Shown here in pieces: positions 14,621 through 21,395 of a stretch of DNA of 28,188 nucleotides; position 1 is the stretch's first letter; each line of letters opens with the position of its first letter. This DNA comes from CAZEDL01 sp964585245 (GTDB lineage: Bacteria > Patescibacteriota > Patescibacteriia > Magasanikbacterales > GWA2-37-8): the NCBI GenBank assembly GCA_964585245.1, contig CAZPCV010000014.1, positions 1 through 28,188 of the forward strand, given 5' to 3'. The translations under genes and the position numbers were made by a program. The notes under the pieces were generated by a model. It was not told the DNA's origin. It did no database searches and worked only from the letters and a program-made list of their open reading frames with translations.

Positions 14621-14989
14621 TTAAGGCTGGCCTTTTTTCCACAAAAAATACGAAGTCAAAATCAGCGCCAAAAAAATCAGAGGGAGAACGACATTGAATA
14701 CCGGCCCACCGACAAACCCCCACGACAGCGCGGCCCCGATAACGTTTATTACCAATCCCGCATAGGCCCATTCTTTGAGGCGCGGATACCGCGGTTGGAG
14801 CAGGGCGAGCACGGCCAAAACTTTGGCCACACCAATGATGGTCAAAAGATACAGGGGGTATCCCAGTTGCCGCATACTATCTTGACCGGCCGGGACCTGA
14901 GCAATACCAGAAATACCATCCGGCAAAAAGAACAGACACAGAAGACCCGTAATACTCCAATAAATGATTCGGGAATGTTTGGTTGACAT
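14621..14989 (-). CDS. DoxX-like membrane protein (copy 2)
   Basis: 122 residues, four hydrophobic helices. DoxX-like family marks: LPDGISGIAQ near residue 23, LGYPLYLLTIIGVAKVLAVLALL and LKEWAYAGLVINVIGAALSW. It is clearly related to the adjacent copy 1: both have the order GYPxYxxxIIGxAKxLxVxxxxQ ... LREWAYAGxVxxxxGAxxS. Members are small quinone-linked or thiol-stress membrane proteins of uncertain role. It starts 3 nt after copy 1's stop. Confidence 0.88.
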   Translation of the reverse strand: MSTKHSRIIYWSITGLLCLFFLPDGISGIAQVPAGQDSMRQLGYPLYLLTIIGVAKVLAVLALLQPRYPRLKEWAYAGLVINVIGAALSWGFVGGPVFNVVLPLIFLALILTSYFLWKKGQP

Positions 14990-14992
14990 AGC

Positions 14993-15370
14993 TTATTTCT
15001 GAAGTGACATCATACGTCGGTGTAAGGCGGCGTATGAAACGAGAGTAATAATGAGGCTGATAAGCGCGGGAGTAAACTGGGCGGCCGAGTCGCCAACCGC
15101 GAGATGCGACAAAAGAGCGCCGAGCGTATCAAACACAAACCCTGCATAGGCCCATTCGCGCAAAAAGCGTACTTTGGTCTGCCAGATACCGATGACACCG
15201 AGAATTTTCGCTGCCCCAATAATAAGGGCAAAATATGCCGGATATCCGAGATGTACGAGCGCCTCTAGTACAGGCGGTTGTTGGCTAAAATCATAATACC
15301 CACCCCATAGCATGCTGAGCGATAAAAGAATAGTAGTGGCGTAATATACGATGTTCCAGGTTTTGTTCAT
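14993..15370 (-). CDS. DoxX-like membrane protein (copy 1)
   Basis: 125 residues, four helices. Motifs GYYDFSQQPPVLEALVHLGYPAYFALIIGAAKILGVIG and REWAYAGFVFDTLGALLSHLAVGD mark the DoxX-like family. Paralogue of the next gene, suggesting a tandem duplication and perhaps a heterodimer. No SD; the leader is TTTATTAATTATTAT. Second gene of a four-gene operon. Confidence 0.88.
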   Translation of the reverse strand: MNKTWNIVYYATTILLSLSMLWGGYYDFSQQPPVLEALVHLGYPAYFALIIGAAKILGVIGIWQTKVRFLREWAYAGFVFDTLGALLSHLAVGDSAAQFTPALISLIITLVSYAALHRRMMSLQK

Positions 15371-15407
15371 ATAATAATTAATAAATTAAATTCTATAACA
15401 AAATTTT

Positions 15408-15614
15408 CTATTTCTTTTCCTCTGAGGCTGGCTCCTTAGGTTTTTCGGATTCATCGTAATATATATGGTAATCCGGATGGCTAGGATGAGCCGGCCCAAT
15501 CTGATCTTCTAACAATTTAGAGCCGTCTTCTCTATACAAAACCACGCTTTCTATTTGTTCATTTTTTTTACCAGGCTCTGGCGGCTTTTCTGAAGGCCCT
15601 GATAATTTTTCCAT
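15408..15614 (-). CDS. Hypothetical small charged protein
   Basis: 68 residues, unrecognised. Highly charged and Pro-rich at both ends (MEKLSGPSEKPPEPGKK ... EKPKEPASEEKK) around a short core, SVVLYREDGSKLLEDQIG and HPDYHIYYDE, that could form a small beta unit. No signal or membrane segment. First gene of the DoxX operon, with a recognisable promoter about 46 nt upstream of the ATG. Confidence 0.65.
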   Translation of the reverse strand: MEKLSGPSEKPPEPGKKNEQIESVVLYREDGSKLLEDQIGPAHPSHPDYHIYYDESEKPKEPASEEKK

Positions 15615-15667
15615 ATTTTTAGCAGGTGAGATAATTTTTAACTTTTATTATGTAAAAATTATTTTTT

Positions 15668-15696
15668 ATAATAACATATTCCTCTTTTTATACCAA
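15668..15696 (-). promoter_or_regulatory. Promoter of the DoxX operon
   Basis: Minus strand: TTGGTA (15691-15696), 17 nt and TATTAT (15668-15673). The predicted start is near 15661. Confidence 0.6.
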
Positions 15697-15797
15697 ATTC
15701 CGACTTGACGTGCCAGCCAGAGTACGCGTAAGGCTTAATTCCCCACAAAAGAGTCTTAACCTTACTACTAACATCTCACACTTTCGTTGTTTTCGGG

Positions 15798-15826
15798 TTG
15801 ACCCGACAGACTGAATTAGTTATCGT
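15798..15826 (+). promoter_or_regulatory. Promoter of the Ada/Ogt gene with inverted repeat over the -35
   Basis: TTGACC (15798-15803), 17 nt and TATCGT (15821-15826). CGGGT-TG-ACCCG (15795-15806) forms a perfect dyad across the -35 box, an operator-like position. The predicted start (about 15833) lies within 2 nt of the ATG at 15835, implying a leaderless mRNA. Confidence 0.68.
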
Positions 15827-15834
15827 GCTGACAT

Positions 15835-16710
15835 ATGAACCACTATTACACTATTAAAAAAGCTATTGAACATCTGGTCGCTGCCCACAAACACCCGGTT
15901 TCATTTAATGAGTTGGCCAAAGCCCTGCATCTAAGCCCGGGACATTTACGAACTGTTTTTATGGACTGGGCTGGGATTAGCCCCAAACAATTTGAACGCT
16001 ACCTCACTCTCGAATACGCCAAAACCCTGTTGGCAGAGCATAAAAACAGCCAACAAACAACGCATTTAGCCGGCCTAAGTAGCGGTGGGCGTTTGCATGA
16101 TTTATTTATTGATATTGAAGCGGTGACTCCGGGAGAATATCAAACAGAAGGGAAAAATCTAACTATTTATTACAGCACTTTTGGCACGCGTTTTGGCCAG
16201 TGCCTGGTAGCATCTACCGAAAAAGGCGTCTGCAATATTTTGTTTTTTGACCAGCTGGCAGACGGAATAGCTGATTTGCGTTCACGCTGGCCCAAAGCCG
16301 GCCTACTTAACCGTCGACAGCAAGCCCATACCGTTATTCAAAATTACTTTGCCGGCTTACAGCCGACTACTAAAATAAAAGTGTATTTGCACGGAACTAA
16401 TTTTCAAATCAAAGTTTGGGAGGCATTGTTATCAATCCCGGAGGGGGCTGTTACCTCTTATGGCGAAATTGCTAAGCACCTAGGCGATCGCGGATTGGCG
16501 CAGGCCGTAGGCGGAGCAGTGGGAGAAAATCCTATTGGATACCTTATTCCGTGCCATCGAGTACTAAAATCAACTGGCGAAATTAGCGGCTATCATTGGG
16601 GAATAGATCGTAAGCGAGCGATGCTTCTATATGAAGCGGCCAAAAAAGAAGTACACACTGATCACCAACTAGATACCGCGTCCGACCGCAAAAATCCGGA
16701 AACGCGATAG
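15835..16710 (+). CDS. AraC-type HTH fused to O6-methylguanine-DNA methyltransferase (Ada/Ogt-like)
   Basis: 291 residues. Residues 1-100 are an AraC-type double helix-turn-helix (VSFNELAKALHLSPGHLRTVFMDWAGISPKQFERYLTLEYAKTLL). Residues 105-275 are the alkyltransferase: FGQCLVASTEKGVCNILF, NFQIKVWEALLSIPEGAVTSYGEIAKHLG with the DNA-contacting helix, and the active site IPCHRVL with the methyl-accepting Cys near 242, then GEISGYHWGIDRKRAML. It lacks the N-terminal zinc-binding methyl-phosphotriester domain of E. coli Ada, so the usual activation by phosphotriester methylation cannot operate. It repairs O6-alkylguanine; the HTH suggests self-regulation, perhaps through the dyad at the promoter. 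Single plus-strand gene. Confidence 0.93.
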   Translation: MNHYYTIKKAIEHLVAAHKHPVSFNELAKALHLSPGHLRTVFMDWAGISPKQFERYLTLEYAKTLLAEHKNSQQTTHLAGLSSGGRLHDLFIDIEAVTPGEYQTEGKNLTIYYSTFGTRFGQCLVASTEKGVCNILFFDQLADGIADLRSRWPKAGLLNRRQQAHTVIQNYFAGLQPTTKIKVYLHGTNFQIKVWEALLSIPEGAVTSYGEIAKHLGDRGLAQAVGGAVGENPIGYLIPCHRVLKSTGEISGYHWGIDRKRAMLLYEAAKKEVHTDHQLDTASDRKNPETR

Positions 16711-16716
16711 GCAGCC

Positions 16717-17148
16717 TTACTTTTCCCAATTAATGAGACCGAGCGCCACACCGGCGAGGGCCACACCGATCCATTGATGGAACGATAGCTTGGCATCAAG
16801 GAAAAAGTGGCCGATCACAGCCGTGAGTACCGGGTACAATCCGGTAACGAGCACAATAGTAGAAAAATGATGGGCAGGGGCGACTCGCAAAGAATATAAG
16901 AGAAAAAATAATCCACCCGAAGACATGAGACCCATGAGCGCGCCATTGATAAAGGAGGCAGTCGTAACTTTGTGAAAATCCTTGAAGCCTCCCCAGAGTA
17001 AAAAAATGACGATATTCAAAAACAAGAGCGCTCCCATCTCGAACACCAGGCTGACTTTTTCGCCGTGCACTTCGGTGGCCCGATCGCCGAAAATGGAGTA
17101 ACCTGCCCAGAGGAATAAGGTAGCGAATGAGGCGAGTAACCAACTCAT
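16717..17148 (-). CDS. EamA-domain membrane protein (half-size DMT transporter)
   Basis: 143 residues with five hydrophobic helices, equal to one EamA domain. Marks: LFLWAGYSIFGDRAT at the start and the final PVLTAVIGHFFLDAKLSFHQWIGVALAGVALGLI, typical of the second half of EamA units. Half-size members act as dimers, exporting small metabolites. It begins 15 nt after the CDF gene and ends 6 nt from the convergent Ada/Ogt gene, with no hairpin between them. Confidence 0.85.
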   Translation of the reverse strand: MSWLLASFATLFLWAGYSIFGDRATEVHGEKVSLVFEMGALLFLNIVIFLLWGGFKDFHKVTTASFINGALMGLMSSGGLFFLLYSLRVAPAHHFSTIVLVTGLYPVLTAVIGHFFLDAKLSFHQWIGVALAGVALGLINWEK

Positions 17149-17163
17149 AGGAATGCGTAAAAA

Positions 17164-18171
17164 TTAATTAATTTCTATATCAATATGCCGGACATGCGGC
17201 ATTTTTTCTTTGATGCGTTTCTCGATCTCATTAATCTTGGTGCCAATTAACCGCGGCGCGCGATCGCTGAACTCGGTACAAAAACGTACAAACTGCGCAT
17301 AATCGCCGCCGATAGTCTCAAAATCTTCGCGCAGTTCTCCGTATTTATTAATTTCCCGCAATAATTCGATACCGTTGAATTCGACTTCACATTTAACCCG
17401 ATAAATATTCATGCCCAGGACCGTTGATTTAAAATCAATTACTTTTTCAATCGCTACCTCCTGGTTAAGGATAGCAATTACCTGCTCTTCCAGATGGCTC
17501 GGCATTGCTTTATCCATCAAAAAACTGCGATTTTTAATCATAAGCATAATCGCGACGCCCACTAACAATAACCCAATCAATAGCGACCCGATCGCATCCC
17601 AGACCGGATTACCCGTCACCCAACTTAAAGCAATGCTTACGGCAGCCACGAAAGACCCGAATACCCCTACTCCATCTTCGTAGATGACTGCGAGCGTGGT
17701 AGTATCACCAGAATGCAAAATATTTAAAAAGCCAGTTTCCGGGCTCTGTTTTTTTATTTCTTGGTAGGCAAAGACGAGGGTCATTGTTTCTACCACCATT
17801 GAAATTCCCAGGATTAAAAAACTGACGGAATTGAACGTAATTATTTCTGGACGCACTAACGACATGAATCCGCGATACAGTGTTATGCCCGCTCCCAAGA
17901 AAAAAATTCCGCAGGCGCTGATCAAGGCCCAAAAAAATCGCTCCTGACCGAAACCGTAATGATAATTTTTATTGGCTTTACGCTGTGAACGTTTTATCCC
18001 GATGAGGAGCAGCGCCTGATTACCTGTATCAGCCGCGCTATGAACCGCTTCGGAAAACAATGCCGAAGAACCGGTAAGGAAAAACCCGGTCATTTTTATA
18101 AGGGTAATGAAGATATTGCCGGATAAAGCCGCCAATACCGCTAGCAGCCCAGCTGGTCGCACAGAGGTCAT
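17164..18171 (-). CDS. Cation diffusion facilitator (CDF/SLC30-like) transporter
   Basis: 335 residues. Six membrane helices, with metal sites HSAADTGNQ (helix 2, about residue 44) and EDGVGVFGS (helix 5). YHYGFGQERFFWALISACGIFFLGAGIT is the conserved signature of ZnT9-like CDFs, and the long C-terminal cytoplasmic domain (about 215-335) fits that subgroup. It would export Zn2+ or a related divalent metal in exchange for protons; specificity is not proven. Promoter TAGACA-17-TAGAAT upstream; forms an operon with the EamA gene. Confidence 0.92.
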   Translation of the reverse strand: MTSVRPAGLLAVLAALSGNIFITLIKMTGFFLTGSSALFSEAVHSAADTGNQALLLIGIKRSQRKANKNYHYGFGQERFFWALISACGIFFLGAGITLYRGFMSLVRPEIITFNSVSFLILGISMVVETMTLVFAYQEIKKQSPETGFLNILHSGDTTTLAVIYEDGVGVFGSFVAAVSIALSWVTGNPVWDAIGSLLIGLLLVGVAIMLMIKNRSFLMDKAMPSHLEEQVIAILNQEVAIEKVIDFKSTVLGMNIYRVKCEVEFNGIELLREINKYGELREDFETIGGDYAQFVRFCTEFSDRAPRLIGTKINEIEKRIKEKMPHVRHIDIEIN

Positions 18172-18197
18172 AGCATCCTAAAAATATTCGTAATGAC

Positions 18198-18226
18198 ATT
18201 CTAAATAATAATACTACTTATGTCTA
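18198..18226 (-). promoter_or_regulatory. Promoter of the CDF/EamA operon
   Basis: Minus strand: TAGACA (18221-18226), 17 nt and TAGAAT (18198-18203). The predicted start is about 19 nt before the ATG at 18171. Confidence 0.65.
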
Positions 18227-18269
18227 CCACACGCTTTTATTCTTTGGCACGCAAACTAGTTACAAGCAA

Positions 18270-18298
18270 AAACAGCTCCGTTTAAATCGGAGCTGTTT
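18270..18298 (-). terminator. Rho-independent terminator of the hemerythrin operon
   Basis: Perfect 11-bp hairpin AAACAGCTCCG/CGGAGCTGTTT with a 7-nt loop. On the minus strand it is followed by TTTTT. It lies just after the interrupted lmo0937-type gene. Confidence 0.85.
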
Positions 18299-18313
18299 CA
18301 AGTATAGTTGATT

Positions 18314-18476
18314 TTAAGCCACTGGATTTTTACCTTGAATTATTCTTACTAATACTNNNNNNNNNNACGATAATCGCTAACACAAATTGAATATGAATAA
18401 ACCCACCTAACTTGTACGAAGATACGAGGCCCTAAATCCAGAGCACGAACAAGATAACAGCGATGGTCCACAACAT
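18314..18476 (-). pseudogene. Interrupted lmo0937-family small membrane protein
   Basis: From the ATG at 18474-18476 the frame reads MLWTIAVILFVLWI, then TAG at codon 15 (18432-18434), then continues in the same frame as GLVSSYKLGGFIHI...FVLAII up to the run of Ns. After the gap, VLVRIIQGKNPVA ends at TAA (18314-18316). This is the known pattern of the roughly 47-residue lmo0937-type proteins, in which codon 15 is normally Leu (WLLGLV). So a complete gene is present but broken by an amber codon and a scaffold gap. A one-base error beside the gap is as likely as true decay. It follows the YtxH-like gene by 35 nt, and a terminator follows it. Confidence 0.65.
18357..18366. other. Assembly gap (10 Ns)
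   Basis: Ten consecutive Ns inside the lmo0937-type gene. Ten Ns do not keep the reading frame, so the length is probably a placeholder. Bases close to the gap may be unreliable. Confidence 0.99.
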
Positions 18477-18511
18477 ATACTTATTATCAAGAATTAACGC
18501 AACGGACTGTT

Positions 18512-18871
18512 TTATTTTTTGCTTTTCTTTTCTTCTTTTTCATCGGCTTCTTTATCAGACAGATATTCCTCTTCCATTTCTTCCCATTTGGAGCGCAGTG
18601 CCGTAACGAGAGCCTTCTTGGTATCAAGAGCTAATTCTTTTTTTGCCGCATATTCATCCACTACGCGCGTGACGGCTTCGTCAAAACTTTCGCGGGTGAC
18701 ATCCTGCATGTCGCCCAAGTTCTTTCTCAAATGTTTGATAAGGGTCTTCAGGTCCTTTTGCAAATCATCGGTTAATTGCCCGCCTTCTTTGGTAAACATA
18801 ATACCCAAAGCCGCTGCGCCCGCTGCGAGTAACCCACCTAAAATCAACCCCTTTTTGAATTTGTTTTCCAT
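18512..18871 (-). CDS. YtxH-like stress protein
   Basis: 119 residues. One N-terminal membrane helix (GLILGGLLAAGAAALGIMF, residues 8-26) is followed by a long charged helical region and a Glu/Lys-rich tail (EKEEKKSKK). This layout matches YtxH-domain proteins, which are linked to general stress in Firmicutes. The start has a TTAATTAATATTTAATT leader and no SD. Second gene of the hemerythrin operon, 43 nt after it. Confidence 0.75.
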   Translation of the reverse strand: MENKFKKGLILGGLLAAGAAALGIMFTKEGGQLTDDLQKDLKTLIKHLRKNLGDMQDVTRESFDEAVTRVVDEYAAKKELALDTKKALVTALRSKWEEMEEEYLSDKEADEKEEKKSKK

Positions 18872-18914
18872 ATGATAAAAATTAAATATTAATTAAGTTA
18901 TCCGATTAACCTGA

Positions 18915-19385
18915 TTATGCTGCGTGTTGCTGCAAATATTTTTCTTTGTCCGCTTGCATAGCAGTGCCTAACTCCAGCAACTTTTCTTCGCCCAAAATTT
19001 TTCTCGATTTGGGGAACATATCTTCCTCTTCTTCTTTTACATGATGTTCCAAATTTTCTTTTAAGACCTTAAACTCGGCAGTCCACTGCTCGGTTTGATG
19101 GTCTTCTTGCTCTAATTCCTGCAGCAGCGTTTTTACCACGGCATGCTCTTCGATACCTTCGAGAGTGATTTTGTGCGTGGCTTTTGCTGCTTCGACTACC
19201 GGATAATAAATGGTTTCTTCCATGTGGGCGTGGGCATCAAGCAGTAACTTCAACTTGGCAAACACTTCCTGGCGCGTGACTCCCGCTCGTTCGGTAGTGT
19301 CGGATATTTTTTCGAGCAAGCCTTCTACTTCGCGATGGTCTTGTTCGAGCAACGCTACCGTGTCTAGATTTTTGGTGGTAGTCAT
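18915..19385 (-). CDS. Hemerythrin HHE-domain protein
   Basis: 156 residues forming one four-helix hemerythrin unit. Iron ligands are visible in the expected order: ALLEQDHREVEGLL (His about 17), HAHMEETIYYPVV (His and Glu), EEHAVVKTLLQEL and LEHHVKEEEEDMFP. Known roles are oxygen or NO binding and iron handling. It leads an operon with a YtxH-like protein and the lmo0937-type protein, a likely stress unit. Promoter TTGACA-17-TAAGTT lies about 40 nt upstream. Confidence 0.92.
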   Translation of the reverse strand: MTTTKNLDTVALLEQDHREVEGLLEKISDTTERAGVTRQEVFAKLKLLLDAHAHMEETIYYPVVEAAKATHKITLEGIEEHAVVKTLLQELEQEDHQTEQWTAEFKVLKENLEHHVKEEEEDMFPKSRKILGEEKLLELGTAMQADKEKYLQQHAA

Positions 19386-19423
19386 AACAGAAAAATTAAT
19401 TTATTAAAATCGACCCTTAATTT

Positions 19424-19452
19424 AACTTAGATGGGTTTATAGAAGTTGTCAA
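19424..19452 (-). promoter_or_regulatory. Promoter of the hemerythrin operon
   Basis: Minus strand: perfect TTGACA (19447-19452), 17 nt and TAAGTT (19424-19429). The predicted start is about 31 nt before the ATG at 19385. Confidence 0.7.
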
Positions 19453-19484
19453 CTATAAAACCCGCGATAGCAGGCAGTGCAATT

Positions 19485-19514
19485 AAAAAACAGGGATGAT
19501 CATCCCTGTTTTTT
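19485..19514. terminator. Bidirectional Rho-independent terminator
   Basis: Perfect palindrome with core CAGGGATGATCATCCCTG flanked by an A-run and a T-run. On the minus strand it lies after the DUF4870 gene and separates it from the hemerythrin promoter. Confidence 0.85.
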
Positions 19515-19558
19515 TAGTATGTTTATACCGTCGATGCCTTTTTAATCCGAGTTCACAA

Positions 19559-19897
19559 TTAGGAATGAGTATCGGCTACATCGCCGATGACCGGCAATTT
19601 ATATTTTTCTCCCTGATAGGCCTTGACCATGAGGATGATGGTAAGGACAAAAGATGCGAGACCGATCAGATTTCTCAAAAAAAACACACCAGGGATTACA
19701 TTTGTCAGATAGTACAAGGCGTAAACGACCAGCGAAAAAAGAATTGATTGCAGGCCGTGGAAGCGGGCGAATTTATCTTTATAAACCAGGTACACGATCA
19801 AGCCGCCTAAAATACCAAACAAATAGGCAAGCATGGCGGCAACATTGGATTTAACGCCGGCAGGTTGTGGCTGCGGGGCGAGCGGTGTTTGATCCAT
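19559..19897 (-). CDS. DUF4870 (Tic20-like) membrane protein
   Basis: 112 residues. A short Pro/Gln-rich N-terminus (APQPQPAG), then VAAMLAYLFGILGGLIVYLVYKDKFARFHGLQSILFSLVVYALYYL and two more hydrophobic segments. The FARFHGLQS turn is the family signature (usual form: FVRFHAxQS). Small integral membrane protein of unknown role. Monocistronic, ending at the bidirectional terminator at 19485-19514. A possible promoter (TTGGCA-17-TAACAT) lies upstream. Confidence 0.85.
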   Translation of the reverse strand: MDQTPLAPQPQPAGVKSNVAAMLAYLFGILGGLIVYLVYKDKFARFHGLQSILFSLVVYALYYLTNVIPGVFFLRNLIGLASFVLTIILMVKAYQGEKYKLPVIGDVADTHS

Positions 19898-20019
19898 AGA
19901 GAATAATCTAAGAATAATACTGGTATGTTAGCAATAAATTGATGGTTTGCCAAATAGAAAGGATCGTAATTTTTTTGAACGGTGTTTTGTCCGATAAGGT
20001 GACATTCCTCTAAGACAAA

Positions 20020-20379
20020 TTACGTGTTTACTTTCTGTTTTTGTCTTAACTCTTCAGTAAGCGATTTGTATTCTCGTTTTTTATTTTCTGGAATTTTCAA
20101 CCAATCACAGTCGGTAATAGCCCCTTCAAGCGCATATAAATACCCGGCATGAAATTTACCACAGAACCCGCCGCTTTGATGAATGCGAAGATAGGCTTTT
20201 TTCGCGCCGATTTTTTTAAGTTTTTCTGGCGTGTCTATTCCGGCAGTGACCAATTTTTGAGCCATGGTCGGTCCGATATTTTTAAGCATTTTGGATAATT
20301 GCAAAGGAGACATAGGGCCTGAAGCTATACGCTTATTAACAATTATAGGATTTTCGATCTGACGATATTGTACACTCAT
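20020..20379 (-). CDS. TfoX C-terminal domain protein
   Basis: 119 residues from the ATG at 20379 (MSVQYRQIENP). Residues about 25-105 match the TfoX/Sxy C-terminal domain: LKNIGPTMAQKLVTAGIDTPEKLKKIGAKKAYLRIHQSGG, a helix-hairpin-helix-like fold, then HAGYLYALEGAITDCDW. The TfoX N-terminal domain of competence regulators is absent. Stand-alone C-domains occur widely; their role is unknown. An in-frame ATG at 20412 would overlap the divergent promoter at 20406-20434. It is transcribed away from the tRNA-Asn leader. Confidence 0.85.
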   Translation of the reverse strand: MSVQYRQIENPIIVNKRIASGPMSPLQLSKMLKNIGPTMAQKLVTAGIDTPEKLKKIGAKKAYLRIHQSGGFCGKFHAGYLYALEGAITDCDWLKIPENKKREYKSLTEELRQKQKVNT

Positions 20380-20405
20380 GTAAGTTTTTTCGAAAGTTAA
20401 AAGTA

Positions 20406-20434
20406 TTGACAAATAAAAAATAAAACAGTACCAT
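20406..20434 (+). promoter_or_regulatory. Promoter of the Asn leader peptide / tRNA-Asn unit
   Basis: Perfect TTGACA (20406-20411), 17 nt (AT-rich) and TACCAT (20429-20434). The predicted start (20441-20442) coincides with the A of the leader peptide's ATG. Confidence 0.68.
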
Positions 20435-20441
20435 TACTCAC

Positions 20442-20492
20442 ATGATAAACTCATCCCTCAATAATAATCTGAATAATAATCCTTCTATCTAG
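20442..20492 (+). CDS. Asn-rich leader peptide of the tRNA-Asn attenuator
   Basis: Sixteen codons and TAG: MINSSLNNNLNNNPSI. Seven are Asn, including two runs of three AAT codons (20460-20468 and 20472-20480). The frame begins at the predicted transcription start, so initiation would be leaderless. The TAG (20490-20492) overlaps the first base of segment A of the attenuator. A ribosome stalled at the AAT runs leaves segment A free, while one that reaches the stop covers it. This is the arrangement of leader peptides of the his, leu and pheST type (established), here with Asn codons. Too short for similarity searches; support comes from codon content and geometry. Confidence 0.78.
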   Translation: MINSSLNNNLNNNPSI

Positions 20493-20544
20493 GGAGAGTT
20501 TCTTTTTTGCAAAAAATAAACTCTCCCAAAACGGAGAGTTTTTT
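20492..20544 (+). promoter_or_regulatory. Transcription attenuator (antiterminator/terminator pair) before tRNA-Asn
   Basis: Segment A GGGAGAGTTT (20492-20501) pairs perfectly with segment B AAACTCTCCC (20518-20527). The intervening TTTTTTGCAAAAAA is itself palindromic, so A:B makes one very long hairpin. Segment C GGAGAGTTT (from 20533) pairs with the same B to form a terminator, AACTCTCC-CAAAAC-GGAGAGTT followed by TTTT, ending 5 nt before the tRNA. A:B and B:C exclude each other. Confidence 0.82.
20518..20544 (+). terminator. Attenuator terminator hairpin
   Basis: Segments B and C: AAACTCTCC (20518-20526) with GGAGAGTTT (20533-20541), 6-nt loop, and an unbroken T-run through 20544. Plus-strand direction, promoter-proximal. 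Confidence 0.82.
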
Positions 20545-20548
20545 AAAT

Positions 20549-20620
20549 TCCGGGGTAGTTGAGTGGTACAACGCCACGCTGTTAACGTGGATTTCGCTGG
20601 TTCGATCCCAGCCCCCGGAG
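20549..20620 (+). tRNA. trnN: tRNA-Asn (GUU)
   Basis: 72 nt. Acceptor stem TCCGGGG/CCCCGGA with discriminator G, and D-arm with AGTTGAGTGGTACAAC. The anticodon stem CCACG/CGTGG closes loop CTGTTAA with anticodon GTT, which reads AAC and AAT. T-arm GCTGG-TTCGATC-CCAGC. No CCA is encoded (GCT follows), so it must be added after transcription. It lies 5 nt after the attenuator's T-run. Confidence 0.95.
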
Positions 20621-20680
20621 CTAAAATAAGATTGTGCGCCCCTTCCTTTTTTTTATACTAAAAAAAATTTTCCAACTTAG

Positions 20681-20686
20681 TATATT
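20681..20686 (+). promoter_or_regulatory. Possible -10 box before the 20698 gene
   Basis: TATATT 12 nt before the ATG, which would give a near-leaderless message. No convincing -35 is seen, so read-through from the tRNA-Asn unit is an alternative. Confidence 0.35.
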
Positions 20687-20697
20687 AAAATGTTTTC

Positions 20698-21330
20698 ATG
20701 CCTCGTGTTTACCAGTCGTTTCGATTTGAAAAAATACTTACTCAACTCGCCAGCATCGGCTGTTGTATTGCCCTCTATTTTATTTTTGACAAAGTATACC
20801 CAGATATTGTTGAAGTCTTCCGACAGACAGCAGCGTTTATAATTGTCTATATTATTATTTTTTTCATTATTTCGTTGTGTGTCAAAAAAACTAGAACCAT
20901 CGGAAGCCTGCTTAACGTAAACGAAAATGGTTTAATAGTAGACGAAAAAATAATAATTGCTCAACTCAATGAAATTGATTCTATCACCCTAGCAACACAA
21001 TCAGGAATGATTAAGGGTAGCGTTTTTTACTCATTTACCATAGTTACAACGAACCAACTAAGGTACGTCTACGAAGATAGGGATTTAGAAAGCGCCACCC
21101 GCTTATACGAGAGCCTTCTCTCGAATCATTATCCGGTTAAGAGTGAGCTATCTCTTGAAGAACTTAAAAAATCACTGCATTCAAAAAAGCTTTTTTATAG
21201 TATCAAATTACCAAAAAAATTTTACATTAAAACCATCTTTTATTGCCTTCTCGTATCGCTTATAGCCGTAGTCGTTTCGGTATATATTGCCATAAAAATA
21301 TGCAGCCCTGATACAACTGGATATTGCTAA
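20698..21330 (+). CDS. Hypothetical membrane protein with central cytoplasmic domain
   Basis: 210 residues, no family recognised. Two membrane helices near the N-terminus (about 14-30 and 43-60), a central soluble part (65-170) and a final helix (about 178-200). The soluble part has a beta-rich start (SLLNVNENGLIVDEKIIIAQLNEIDSITL...) reminiscent of PH-like bYdcF/YcxB-type membrane-associated domains; this is only an impression. No SD. It follows tRNA-Asn by 77 nt on the same strand and might be transcribed with it. Confidence 0.7.
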   Translation: MPRVYQSFRFEKILTQLASIGCCIALYFIFDKVYPDIVEVFRQTAAFIIVYIIIFFIISLCVKKTRTIGSLLNVNENGLIVDEKIIIAQLNEIDSITLATQSGMIKGSVFYSFTIVTTNQLRYVYEDRDLESATRLYESLLSNHYPVKSELSLEELKKSLHSKKLFYSIKLPKKFYIKTIFYCLLVSLIAVVVSVYIAIKICSPDTTGYC

Positions 21331-21395
21331 AACAAGGCGCAACCCAGTATTTTATAACTGAACTGATCAATGTGTTATTGTAAAAATTCTACATC

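Noticed and set aside
18432..18434. Amber codon as evidence of an alternative genetic code
   Set aside because: TAG ends other genes here (for example the UvrD-like and HD-domain genes) and TGA ends RlmH, so the standard bacterial code fits. The site is close to an assembly gap.
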